64,000 nt of DNA from Trichosphaerium sp. ATCC 40318. Its lineage: Eukaryota > Discosea > Flabellinia > Trichosidae. The stretch spans positions 310,001 to 374,000 of the forward strand of contig JALMLS010000075.1 in the NCBI GenBank assembly GCA_038496445.1. Direction: 5' to 3'. The notes under the pieces were generated by a model, which was given only the letters and a program-made list of their open reading frames with translations, had not been told where the DNA came from and searched no databases. Below, piece by piece: positions 54,304-64,000 of the stretch; position 1 is the stretch's first letter; each line of letters starts with the position of its first letter. The translations under genes and the position numbers were made by a program.

Positions 54304-55376
54304 TTATAGGTATGTTACAACACCTGGGGGCATTCTAGGGTACCATTGATCTGTTACTCTTTGGTATATACTAGGCTCAATCACAAGGTCAAAAATAATG
54401 TCGAAAATCTCCCTTGGTAACACTCCAAAATTAGAACTCTCTTCGTAATAACCAATAAACAATATACGTAATACATTCCAATGTTCAGTCAATACAACAG
54501 AATTCCTGATTTTACGCAAATAACGTTTCTTTCTGCTCACTAATAACTTGTGTCTTTTTCCTCTCAAGTGTTGAATAAGCTGCTTTGTCGTGTAACACGT
54601 TACCCTACATTCATCGCATCCATTGTGAGTACCTCTTGAATAATTGTATCTACAAGACGTATTTTTTACCTTGCACGTGTACGAAGGGGATGTATGTTGT
54701 TCCCAACATAATACACATTTTGTTTCTTTCTTTTTTGGTTTTGGACCATGTATTGCTTCCACGTGCTCTTGAATAGATTTAATCGAAGTACAGGTCACTG
54801 TCTTTCGAGGTAAGCATAACGGACACGGATCTGTTTTACATTCATTGTACCATTGTAAAGGGTCCGTTTGCTAAGACGTTTGGTTATCCTACGCGCACAA
54901 ATGTTGTATTGTTTGTTGTTGAGTGTAATTGTTTTGAATACATTAACATGGTATCTTTCGTATCTCCTCCGTCTGATGGGATCTGCAAAGCCAAAAATAC
55001 GTGCACAATCATTAGAGAGATGCTGTGTACCTTCTAAGAACTCTTTTGATGCTGAACATACGTGTACAAACTCAGAACCGAATAACTTTGTCCAGTTATC
55101 TTTTACAAACTGTATGCGAGACTGGATATCAAACTTTGGAGTGTTGTAAACTTTTATCCATTTATCATCTCCCGCTGCTCCTTTGAACCCAGGGCCGTTT
55201 AAAATAATAGTATTATAAGAGCAAACTTGTATTTGGTAGAATACGCTTGCGTGGTATTGAGGACCTGGGTAGTCAACGAGTAATATAGAGCTTCGCATCA
55301 TGGTACGGTACGTAACCTCGTTTTGAATGCAACACTCGAGTTTCAATGAAGGTTTTTCAACGAGTAATATGGACAT
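54304..55376 (-). CDS. zinc-finger protein with F-box-like C-terminus
   Basis: Two exons. Exon 1 from ATG 55376 (MSILLVEKPSLKLECC) encodes about 150 residues without known domain, with VDYPGPQYHASVFYQIQVC, GPGFKGAAGDDKW and RIFGFADPIRRRRYERYHVN. A GTATTC...CTTAG intron of about 78 nt restores frame to DPLQWYNECKTDPCPLC and so removes the apparent stop/restart overlap near 54795. Exon 2 holds Cys/His clusters (CPLC, EHVEAIHG, CVLCWEQH, CDECRVTCYTTKQLIQHLRGKRH), the last being a good C2H2 finger. The end GVLPREIFDIIFDLV looks F-box-like. Function unknown. Confidence 0.55.
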
Positions 55377-55949
55377 TACCAGTGTGCCCAAACAATATTG
55401 AGATACTTAACCCTCTTAATGAGAGTCAAAATGAAAGCTTAACGGCCTGACATACTTATTATTAGGGGAGCACCAGCTATTAATGGAAGAAGGGCATAAT
55501 GAAATTGCATGACGCATCACAAAACCATACGCACGTGACTTTTTTTTTTTACCTAAAACTTTGAAGATGTCATCTATGCCGTAATGTTACCACAAGCCCA
55601 TATTTAGGCGTTAATGCGATTGCGTCGCAGGTAGCATTATACGTATTTTTAGTGCACAGGAACGCTATTTCTCAACCTCTGCAACAGTAAAAAATCTCAG
55701 TCTTTTTGAGCAAAAGCTACCTGAAAAATTTAGCAAGTGCAACTACAACATAATGAACGTTAGATCAGTTCTTCTGAGATCCCAATCTGCAACTACGACG
55801 TTCTTTGGGAGGTAAGGAACACATCTGTCCCTGACAGATAGCTCAGGCGCAGAGCGAGCGTGTGTGGTTTATTTACATAGCGAACACGTTCGCAAATGAA
55901 AAGAAAAATGTACAAAAAACATAAAAAGAATTTTTAAAAAAAAAAATTT
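55377..55949. other. intergenic, possible tiny exon
   Basis: An ATG at 55752 opens a 20-residue, Arg/Ser/Thr-rich peptide (MNVRSVLLRSQSATTTFFGR) followed by a good GTAAGG donor, but no convincing following exon was found. Otherwise empty. Confidence 0.35.
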
Positions 55950-56409
55950 TTAGGGTGCGGTGGGAGGGTGATTTCTACTCGCTATCTGAAGAGTTGTTGT
56001 TGTTATTGCTGTCAATTTGTCGTCGGATCTCTGGTCTATCCTGTTCAAACGTCTGAAATGTGCTTCATGTTCAGTCATTATCTCGGATCTTTTTAATGAA
56101 AGCGCTGTTAGTGTATCTTGTATGATACCTCGTATGGTAAAACTCATGAGCCACAAATAAAGGTGAAATCGTTGTGTTTCGTTTTGAGGTAAGTTCACGT
56201 GCGCAAAACTGCAATTTATTTAGTAAAAGAAAACAAACAAGTACTTGATGTAACTTAAGTTAGGCAAACGATCCCTACAGTACATCAGGCCCAGTAGAAG
56301 GGTAATTAGTTTTATCTAAATCATTGATGCCTTTTTCTTTGCTTCAACATTTATGTCGTACTTACTCACATCTTAGGAATTTACCATTCATAGGACATAT
56401 CACAATCAT
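55950..56409 (-). CDS. tentative small gene, three exons
   Basis: The last exon encodes FAHVNLPQNETQRFHLYLWL, SFTIRGIIQDTLTALSLKRSE and RRLNRIDQRSDDK, an amphipathic, coiled sequence of about 85 residues ending TAA 55950. Two further pieces fit in phase: INDLDKTNYPSTGPDVL and a first exon MIVICPMNG from 56409, through introns with GTAGGG and GTAAAT donors. Together about 110 residues. No family recognised; the coherent frame across three pieces is the only support. Confidence 0.35.
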
Positions 56410-56963
56410 GAATTATTTTCCTTCACTTCAAATTCGCCCTTATTAGCGTTCTGGGTTTGTTTGTAATTATTAACCGCGAGTGAAATACAATTTATTCAAA
56501 GTACTGGCACCTTTATTGCTAGTTCCTTTTTTTTTCTTGTGCATAGTTGACAGTAGAGTTATAGCCAGATACAAAAAAAAAATTCTTAACTTGTGTTGCT
56601 ATTAAACATCCACTCTAAAATCAAGCCAAGTGTCTAAACCCACATACACGTGCGATTTGTTTGTTTTGAATTTCAGTATTAAATTTGAAGACGCTTCCTT
56701 ATTGTTTGCTTCATATTGGAGGCTAATTGTGTACTCATAACTGTTAAGGACACTGATCCCCAAATTCGTGTTTTGTTTCTATATTTTATGTAGTTTTATT
56801 GTTATTTCAGCGAAATTCTCTTCAGTACATTTCGTCTGACTAATTCTCGTTTTCGCTTTTTTCACCATAAAAGCGAGTTGCAAACTGTGTTCTCTTCTTA
56901 AAAAGGAATCACCACAAGCAAATTCGCGTGGAAGGAACGTTTTAAACAGTTTAATACAACCAT
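56410..56963. other. intergenic, upstream of MORN-type gene
   Basis: A minus-strand open frame at 56779-57006 lies across the start of the plus-strand gene and has no domain; it is not called. CACGTG at about 56645. Confidence 0.45.
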
Positions 56964-57743
56964 ATGCCCGAAGGCAGTACAATAACTTCCAACCCGAATA
57001 AAACATTAAAAAACGCCATGAGACTATCAGATTTACCAGTAGAGCTTCATTTATGCATTTGCGAAACTAGCGCGGAAATCTACAAGCTGTGGCCCATTCT
57101 ATGCAAGAAAACAGCTACAACTAGTAGGCACGATAAACGATTAAACAAACACGGAACCTTTAAATCGTTTAACACCGAAACGGGTCGGGTAGTTAAGCAA
57201 GGATCCTTTAAGCATGGCAAAGAAAATGGTGTTTTTAAAAAATGGTCTGATGACGGACAGCTTGAATGTAAATGTAGATATAAGAAGGGTGTACTTGATG
57301 GTACGTTTCGTAAATGGACAGAGGGCGTATTAGCAGCAGAATTAAAGTACAACAAAGGTGTACTTTCGGGTCGAAAAGAATACGAAGAAGGAAATATTGT
57401 CAAGTCCATAAAATACTCCACAGGCAAGGACGGTGTAAAACGTGGCCTTTACAAAGAATGGTATACAAATGGTAACCAAAAAGCGGAGCATACTCTCGTT
57501 AACGGACAGATGGAAGGAATGATAAAGAAGTGGTATCCGAACGGACATTTGAGGGTTGTTCATTTTTATAAAGACGCAATGTATTATGGAAAGTTTGAGA
57601 GTTGGTATGACAATGGTAACAAGCAGAAAGAAGCTTATTATAAGAAAGACTTACTAGATGGAGAGTATAAAACATGGTCACGTGATGGTGAGGCCACAGG
57701 TGTATACTGGTATAAACGAGGCAAGAAAGTAAGGGTCGAGTAG
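56964..57743 (+). CDS. F-box-like plus MORN-type repeat protein, second copy
   Basis: Single exon of 259 residues. RLSDLPVELHLCICETSAEIY and KKTATTS give the same F-box-like head as the protein at 29981. About nine repeats follow (NGVFKKWSDDGQLECKCRY, GLYKEWYTNGNQKAEHTLV, GKFESWYDNGNKQKEAYY and so on) of the MORN_2/YwqK type. The two paralogues are diverged and lie 26 kb apart in opposite orientation, both intronless. The stop is 105 bp from that of the phosphatase gene. A second in-frame ATG (57018, AMRLSDLP) is an alternative start. Ubiquitin-ligase adaptor is inference. Confidence 0.72.
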   Translation: MPEGSTITSNPNKTLKNAMRLSDLPVELHLCICETSAEIYKLWPILCKKTATTSRHDKRLNKHGTFKSFNTETGRVVKQGSFKHGKENGVFKKWSDDGQLECKCRYKKGVLDGTFRKWTEGVLAAELKYNKGVLSGRKEYEEGNIVKSIKYSTGKDGVKRGLYKEWYTNGNQKAEHTLVNGQMEGMIKKWYPNGHLRVVHFYKDAMYYGKFESWYDNGNKQKEAYYKKDLLDGEYKTWSRDGEATGVYWYKRGKKVRVE

Positions 57744-57847
57744 CGAAAAAATGATTTCCAAATAATTGTGTTGTAAATAAAACGTTTTAGTATAAGTGTA
57801 CCAGGTTATTAGTACTACAATCTATACACATACATTTACGTCCTGTA

Positions 57848-59877
57848 TCACAAGCCTAGTTCCTTTTCATAAGCTTCAAGTTGTGCCCTAAATCCATGAT
57901 TTGGATTCACTACAAACAGTTTATTAGTTCAAGGCTATTGTAGCAAAACTTGACTTTACCGATAGGTCTTCTTGAAACCAAGTGTTCCAACGCTTTTGCT
58001 AGTGTCATGTTCTTTATTTTCATCAAGTACGCTGCAATGCATGAAGCTGAACGAGACACACCCGCTTGACTGTAACACTTTGTTAATAAACCAAGTTTCA
58101 ACCAGAGCTTGAAATAACGTACCAGTGTACAAGCATTGTTCCTTTATTGGATAATACCTTATCCATGAATTCTATCGCTTCTTCAAATCGACATTTAATA
58201 TCAACATGTGGTAGATCCAATAAATCTGACAGAACAGTTGTTATTATGGCTTAGCTTAATACGTACAAAAACTCACCCAGTATTTTGTATGTGAACTCTT
58301 CTTTGAATACCACGTGATCTGCGAATTGTGCAGCGTTTAGTACATGTGTTATACCAAGCCCTTTTAGAGCCTTAATATTAGAGGCAGCATCAAACCCACC
58401 CAAGTATAGTCCCTTATCGTTATTAGCATTGAAACCAAGCAGAAAAAAATAGTCAAAAGGTATTTATACAAACCTTTAATATCTCATCCGGCATGCTTCG
58501 CTTCCAATCATTGAAATGTTTAGACTCAGCAAATCCTTCAGGAACATTTACAAATCTATTTCTAGAGCATTTTAACGATTTCAAACGGTTGTATGTCTGT
58601 TTTGATAAAGGAGGCAGATGATCAATGATATTATCGTCTATGGACACAAGAACCAGACTCTGCATAGTCAATAACCCTTCGTCTATAGATTTAATTTTAT
58701 TCCTTGATGCTAGAAATGATTCAAGTTCTGATAGTGTTGTTAAATCTGGTAATTCCTGAATGCCATTCTCGCTACAATAAAATTTAGAAATAAAAAGCGA
58801 ATACAGTCACTACATTATATTTTAAAAAGCTGATACACCTTGTAGTGTTTAATATTGTGTAAAGTATATCAATAAATTTGATTTCTGTTCGCTTTCAGGA
58901 AGGCCTTGGCAGAAAAAAACCAATTAAAGAAAAACAATGTTACCTTATATCTATTTGTCTCAAGTGTTTTAGATTAGCCATCCACCCAGGTAAACTCGTA
59001 AGATTATTATGAGCTAACATCAAACACCTCAAATCAGTGCACTCTTCTAAAGCATCAACAGAACTTATATTGTTTCCTGACGCTTCTAGTTGTGTTAAAC
59101 TTTGTATTTTTACTAGCTTCGAAAGTTGATTGTTACTGACTTTTAACAGAGTCAGGGACGTTAGTCGCCGAAGAGGATCAAGACCTAACTGAAAGTAAGA
59201 CTACAAGGAAAAGAATAAATCAATACTCTGTATGTTGTTATCGCCTGCACTCAGCGATCGTAATGACACTGGTAAAGTCTCTGGAAGCTCTTTTAATTTG
59301 CAATTATTAACAGCAAGTGCTGTTAAGTGAATTACGCTGAAAAATCGGTTATTTGATTTACGTCGTTTTGTGTTTGCATACCCTGAGAAGTCAGGACACG
59401 TTCTTAGGTTGTTTCCGCTTAAATGCAACGTTTTTAACCTTGTTGCATCAGCCAATTTACTGACATCTGTTATATCATTGCTACACAGCGATAACGACGT
59501 TAAACTACTCTTGGGTGAGTAGTTTTACAAGTGTGATTGCTGTTGGTTACCTTTGAAGCGAAAAAATTGATTTTGGCACTTCGGTTAAGTTGTTGGAGTC
59601 CAGATTCAACACAGATAGGTTAGTAAACGCGTCAAGAGGCGGAATCTGGCATATTAAATTTCCAGAAAGGTTAATCTGCTCCCAAACCTACAAAACAGAT
59701 TAGCTTTAGTTGCAATCATACTTTAGGTACATCTGCTTTATTTTCGAGTTGTTTTGGCCATTCAGGATAACTTCCATTCGCCAAAGTAAATGCCTTACTC
59801 CGCAGTCTGCGTTGTATTTGCATAGCGACGTATTGATCATCAACTGCCATGTTAACTAGAGTTTTAGGTGTTAACAT
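57848..59877 (-). CDS. leucine-rich repeat plus dual-specificity phosphatase
   Basis: About nine exons. The N-terminal part holds around ten leucine-rich repeats (LSVLNLDSNNLTEVP, LKTLHLSGNNLRTCP, CLMLAHNNLTSLPGW, LKSLKCSRNRFVNVP). The C-terminal half is a dual-specificity phosphatase: FDAASNIKALKGLGITHVLN, DLPHVDIK, then the active site LVHC-QAGVSRSASC across an intron (HCxAGxSRS complete, Cys nucleophile and Arg present). The next motif AYLMKIKNMTLAKAL and the ending RRPIVNPNHGFRAQLEAYE are also typical. The final intron (donor GTAAAG) was chosen because it restores RRPxVxPNxGF. LRR-DSPs of this order are known in Dictyostelium (MPL proteins) as MAP-kinase phosphatases. The start is the first in-frame ATG; 59850 is an alternative. 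It starts 76 bp from the divergent PX gene. Confidence 0.82.
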
Positions 59878-59953
59878 TAAGCGGACGTTGACTTGGCATT
59901 TCAAGCAAACATTGGTACACAACTAACCACAGCTGAATGATTTGACATCCTAC

Positions 59954-62649
59954 ATGACGGAAGAGAACAAATGCAGTAATTGCGAGAGTCTGGGTAGACC
60001 ATGCACTACTCTACGTCTCAGTTGGTCATTTTGTCCTAAATGTGGTGTAAAATTACAGCAAACGTACAATTTAGCTCCTTTATACGCCGTTAATACGCTT
60101 CCAGCATAGAAGAGGCCGTTCAAAACAATGAACTAGATGAGCCTCCAAAAAGACGTGCACCAATGCCAAACGCAATGTCTGCGCCTGTTATCGAGCCAAC
60201 GAAGAGATTGGAGGCTCGCACAAAACCTCGCACGTTTAACAAATACAAAACAACGCGCAAAACTAACTTTCCTTAGCTCTCATAGCGCAAAAACAAACGT
60301 TTCGGGTAGAGTTACCACAAAGTATAGCGTTATTTTTTGAAAACGCAATGTTCTTACTTCTTATCCAGCATTATCAGAGGGTAGAGTAAAGTCTCCAAAA
60401 CGCGGAAGGCTAGGCAACAAAGTCATAAAATACGTTAATCCAAAAAAATGGCGTGCAAAGGGTATACTATAGCTCTCTTAGCGTATAGCATTGTTAAAAC
60501 CGTTACTGATGCTACTTTAGCGCAACCACAGACGCAGACGATTCCAGCGTCAGATAAGCCCGTGAAAGGGGTTGAACAATCTCCTAGAGCTAAAGTAATA
60601 CTCCGAGAACTACCAATGTACGATTGGAGCTCAACTTCTAAAACTGCTCTTTATATTATTTTGCGAATATACAGACTATGGAAACAACGTAATTTGGCGT
60701 AAAAAGGTGCTTAGAGCATGCACACAAGTCCTCGTATTTACATTATTGGAACTTTTTTAATCGCACCTAAACTCTTCATTAGTCGCACGGAAACTGCTGT
60801 AATACGTACACGTCATCGTTCTTCGTCTGCTAGAGATCATATGCACTCTATAAAGAGGCAGGAGAGCTTTGAGCTACCTCTACAAAAGCTTAGAAGGTAT
60901 TGTTTTTTGACACCTAATTTCTTTATTTTGGAATACTTGTTGATTCGTTATCTAGATCTAACTCTTTCAATGATGGAGCTAAGTTATCAGCACGGTCTAA
61001 TAATGAAGGTCCCCATACGGATAGGTATGTGTTAGCTGGAATATTGTATTTTTTGTACAGCTTGGCAAGTGTTTACAAACAAATCTTTTAGGCCTAGTCC
61101 AGCTTTATCGCGCTTTAAACCAAAGCCTGTTGAATGGCGTATTGAACCACCATCTGGCACTGCACCTTCTCTACCACAAGGACCCATATCCTACCAAGTA
61201 GCTTCACTATTTGAGCAAATGCGTCTAGCTCTTGTAAGTGATATTATAGCTCAAAACCAAACTATGCTAATTTCAACCAAAAATTTGACTGTTTTAGGCG
61301 CATGATGATGATGCAGAAATAGCAAGGATAAAGATACAATTAGAAATAGTTAAAGGAGATATTAGACAGAACGGATTAACTGGATTTGATTCAAAACGTA
61401 CACTTCAAAACACTTCATTGAAATTTCTTCAAAATATGAATTGTCTTCACTTTTATTCGAAGAAAAATATTTAACTAAGTACACCTCATAGAACACGCTA
61501 TAAACAAAAATTATAGAGGTAATATTAATGTATTATCTTCTCTACGTACTGGAGAAGAAGATACAGCAACAGAACAGCCTACAAAAAGTCACACATCACC
61601 TAAAATAGCACATACGTTGCTACAGAATACAATGGTTAATGACTTAAAGTCAAAATCAGATAATGGTACAACAGGCAGCTTGGCCCGTAGTACAGAAATC
61701 AAGAGACCTGATAAAGAGGTTCCTAGTATTAATCCATTATCGAAGAGTGTTGGTGCTAAAAAGCCTTCAATATTACCTCCTAGACCTAGTCTTATGGACT
61801 TGAGAAAACCACCTATTTTATCAGGACCACCAAATAGGCCTGTGCCAAGTGTTGGTCTTCCTAAACCTTTAAAACCACCTCCTAATCCTCCACCTGGTCG
61901 TATGGAGCCTATACTTAAACCTGCAAGAGAAAGACAGAATGCAAAGAGTCAGGCCGTGCTTGCATTGCGTGCTAATGTAGTTGGAAGTTCAATTAAACCA
62001 GAAACGAATTTTAAAGTACGTATAACCCAAAACAAAAAAAAGAGAAAGAAATGAGAATTACTTTGTTAGTTAATGCTTGTTTTTGTTTAGGTGTATCATA
62101 TTCGAGTAAATTTCTGTGATAATTCATGGACTGTATATAGAAATTATGGTCAGTTCTTGTTTCTGCATAATAAGGTACAAAACTGTTCGAATTTAAGTTA
62201 AGTTTTTGAAATACTTTTCAGTTATTTTTCAAAGACTCGCCTGTTGTAGTCTTGAATTAAATCTATATTTTTTAAACATCACAATGGATAACACGCTTAA
62301 TTCAAACAAAAAATCTCTTTGTGTCGCTCAGATATCCCTGTGTTTTCAAAAGAAAGAGTTACTATTAACAAATTTGAAGTGCTTTTATCTCACCTTTGTG
62401 TTATAGTTAAAAGGAGCTAATATACTACCGGATAATGTGAGTCTTCCTCAAAGACGTTCTATACAGAGTAGTAGTCAACTGAGGATTGGAGACACAAAGG
62501 GTTTTGATAAAAAGATGGCAGATTACCTTGACAGCATAGTTGGTATGTCACGTTTTTCTTTCTGTTCTTTTTGCTAATTGTACCAAGTTCAAAAAGGTTT
62601 ATGGGAAGCTATCGAATTGAGAAAATTTCTAAACATGCCTGTACGTTAA
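59954..62649 (+). CDS. zinc-ribbon and PX-domain protein
   Basis: The start MTEENKCSNCESLGRPC...FCPKCG is a two-CxxC zinc ribbon. A long disordered middle follows in many small exons (RGRLGNKVIKYVNPKKWRA; SFELPLQKLRR; RPSPALSRFKPKPVEWRI; a Pro-rich piece ILPPRPSLMDLRKPPILSG). The C-terminus is a PX fold: VYHIRVNFCDNSWTVYRNYGQFLFLHNKL, then a basic/hydrophobic stretch, RRSIQSSSQLRIG, KKMADYLDSIVGLWEAIELRKFLNMP. PX domains bind phosphoinositides on endosomes; the usual RRYS-F arginine pair is reduced to YRNYGQF. A PxxP-rich linker could bind SH3-like partners. Exon junctions in 60.0-61.6 kb are uncertain; the last three are firm. Confidence 0.62.
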
Positions 62650-62911
62650 ACCTTGAAAAAGGGCGTTCGTGGGAATAATCATAAGTAACAACAATGAATT
62701 TTAAAATGTACACTAATAATAAAAAATATCAGACCAAGAATAAGGTCATAAATTAACACTTAGCTTGCAAAATGTTACTGACAGAAATAGAAAGAAATAC
62801 TTTTTAGTGATAATGAGAATGTACGATTGAGGAAAAAAAAACAACAAACTTTTAAGAAGATCTCAAAGCCAACAAGAGAGTTCAAATCAAAAAGTTAATT
62901 TTTTGTTGATT
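62650..62911. other. convergent 3' ends
   Basis: AT-rich gap between the PX gene and the hybrid-binding/3CxxC gene; AATAAA-like text near 62720. No gene. Confidence 0.5.
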
Positions 62912-63931
62912 TCAATACATGCACTCATTCAGATCAGGATCAGAGTCGTAGGCATTGAACCTTCCATAACTCTCGCGCATGTTCAGTTCACATACTCCTT
63001 TTTCGCAAGCTTCACAAAACTCAGACATGTGAGGCTTACTTCCATCATTGAGAGGCTTTACGCCAATCCTGCAAAAGACATTATATTTTTGCTGTTTCTC
63101 GTTTCTGACGCACCTTCTCCGTGAGCTTCGCTTATTTCTCCACATATAGTCAGGATGTACGTATACTTTACAGTCTTTGCAAGCTTGTCTATGTTCCTTT
63201 TTACCTTTGCTTGACATCCACCTTTTCAAGCAACGTGTGCACTTAAAAAAAGAAAAAGATTGTCTCCCTTTGAACTTCTTTCTTTTAACCCATTTTCCTT
63301 TAATGTTTTCGAAAGGAAGAGGAAGAGACTTTCGTTCACGCCGTTCCTTGTCATTTTCATCACTATCATCGCTGCTTGACATGCCTTCGTCATCACTGCC
63401 CGAACTGTTTTCATCGTTAGGCGCACTATAGCGGTAGCGTGAATAATATGAGCTTCTTTCAGGCATTGGCGTTAGCTTGATGTCGCTTCGCAGTGAATCA
63501 ATCCTAGAACTTAAACTTGTTGATGTGCCCGATGTGCAGTCGATAATGGTTCTTCTTGGGTTTTTTGTAGGCAATGGCAACAACACTGTGGTGTCAGGTA
63601 CGTCGTCACCTGTAAGGTCAATGAAATTTCGTCTTTTTGTAGGAATAGTCGGTTCTTGTGTGGTCTTTTCTTCTCTGCTAGGAGGTAAACCCATAAACTC
63701 TCTGGCGTCATCCAACGTCTTAAACTTCTTAAACCTTGCTCCTGCGAATTTATGAACTTGCTTTTGACATTCAGCCCTAAGAAGTAGGTCAGGACAGTCG
63801 TAAAATAATCTCAAAACAAAAACCCTCTAAGAAAAAAGAAGCACGTGCCATGTTCCATAGATACCAGGTTGGAACCCTCTTAATACAGCGTAATATCCAG
63901 TCACTGCACAACCTCTCATTACAATAGGCAT
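62912..63931 (-). CDS. RNase H1-type hybrid-binding domain fused to 3CxxC zinc domain
   Basis: Exon 1 from ATG 63931 reads MPIVMRGCAVTGYYAVLRGF then QPGIYGTW. Exon 2 continues AECQKQVHKFAGARFKKFKT...DAREFMG. Together they form the N-terminal hybrid-binding (viroplasmin-like) domain known from RNase H1: YAV-x-G-x-PGIY-x-TW-x-EC-x-x-QV-x-F-x-GA-x-x-KKF. A disordered Ser/Asp region follows (ENSSGSDDEGMSSSDDSD). The C-terminus holds KCTRCLKRWMSSKGKKEHRQ, ACKDCKVYV and CEACEKGVCEL, the three-CxxC zinc domain of ZAR1-like RNA-binding proteins. No RNase H catalytic domain is present. The exon 1-2 join is one base out (AGGGCTG instead of AGGCTG would give TWHAEC), possibly another homopolymer error. 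A further intron at about 63070-63112 joins RSSRRR to IGVKP. Confidence 0.62.
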
Positions 63932-64000
63932 TTTACTCGATGTACCGCTCTGTACCACGTGGGGAGTACGAATTTTTTGGTGTTTATTGAACACCGGAGG
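63932..64000. other. right edge
   Basis: Short flank upstream of the hybrid-binding gene with CACGTG at about 63957. Nothing else visible. Confidence 0.5.

Noticed and set aside
54795-54798. Stop/start overlap suggesting two translationally coupled genes
   Set aside because: Coupling is a bacterial feature; the frame upstream of the second ORF encodes a CPLC zinc cluster reached by a normal short intron.
55752-55900. Possible short gene starting MNVRSVLLRSQSATTTFFGR
   Set aside because: A plausible presequence and donor, but the only joinable exon adds about ten residues; too little support.
63825-63845. An 18-nt intron in the hybrid-binding gene
   Set aside because: It would keep frame, but is far shorter than any other intron here and would insert residues into the conserved TWxEC motif; a 67-nt intron with a one-base assembly error fits better.

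Overview
This is nuclear DNA of a eukaryote with small, gene-dense, AT-rich chromosomes. Nearly every gene is split by short introns of about 35-90 nt that begin GTACG, GTAAGT or GTATTT, carry a CTAAC/CTAAT-like branch point and end in TAG/AAG. Genes lie on both strands a few hundred bases apart, often as divergent pairs with tiny shared promoters or tail-to-tail pairs. There is no bacterial operon logic, no Shine-Dalgarno pattern and no viral genome layout. The content (26S proteasome Rpn5, mitochondrial ribosomal protein L28, an ABCC transporter, an LRR-dual-specificity phosphatase, a NIT-like sensor, a multi-repeat nuclease) suggests a free-living unicellular eukaryote (amoebozoan, early-diverging fungus, ichthyosporean, oomycete or similar). 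I cannot fix the lineage from sequence alone.

Layout. 0.3-2.4 kb (-): secreted DUF4874/DUF4832-type protein. 3.5 kb (-): tRNA-Gly(UCC), with degenerate relatives of its 3' end just beside it. 4.4-5.9 kb (+): HxxxDG acyltransferase. 6.3-14.5 kb (-): one very long, many-exon gene with a mitochondrial-looking N-terminus and PPR-like helices. 14.7-17.7 kb (+): eight repeats ending in a predicted PD-(D/E)XK nuclease. 18.9-20.6 kb (+): secreted Cys-rich protein with a Pro/Thr stalk. 21.2-28.7 kb (+): ABCC/MRP-type transporter. 28.9-29.9 kb (+): RCC1-like propeller with broken frame. 30-30.8 kb (-): F-box-like plus MORN-type repeats. 31-31.3 kb: hairpins and a GAGTCGACTC cluster. 31.9-33.3 and 34.1-35.5 kb (-): two tandem copies of a secreted Cys-containing RTX-like solenoid protein.

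37.9-39.7 kb (+): NIT-like membrane receptor. 39.9-41.1 kb (-): secreted SGNH hydrolase. 41.5-42.5 kb (+): unknown helical protein. 42.6-43.3 kb (-): type I membrane protein. 43.4-44.0 kb (+): mitochondrial L28. 44.1-46.3 kb (+): Rpn5. 46.4-47.2 kb (-): four-helix membrane protein. 47.7-50.8 kb (-): two small paralogues, one with an inverted partial copy. 52.5-53.1 kb (+): topoisomerase-type zinc finger plus SAP. 53.8-54.0 kb (-): tiny RING-like protein. 54.3-55.4 kb (-): zinc-finger protein with an F-box-like tail. 55.95-56.4 kb (-): tentative gene. 57.0-57.7 kb (+): second F-box/MORN-type gene. 57.8-59.9 kb (-): LRR plus dual-specificity phosphatase. 60-62.6 kb (+): zinc-ribbon and PX-domain protein. 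62.9-63.9 kb (-): RNase H1-type hybrid-binding domain fused to a 3CxxC zinc domain.

These are independent genes and not one pathway. Themes that recur are secreted/cell-surface proteins, nucleic-acid-binding zinc proteins and local gene duplication. Several genes are open only if one base is added or removed in a homopolymer, which suggests either recent decay or residual assembly errors. All exon models were made by eye from splice motifs and frame continuity.
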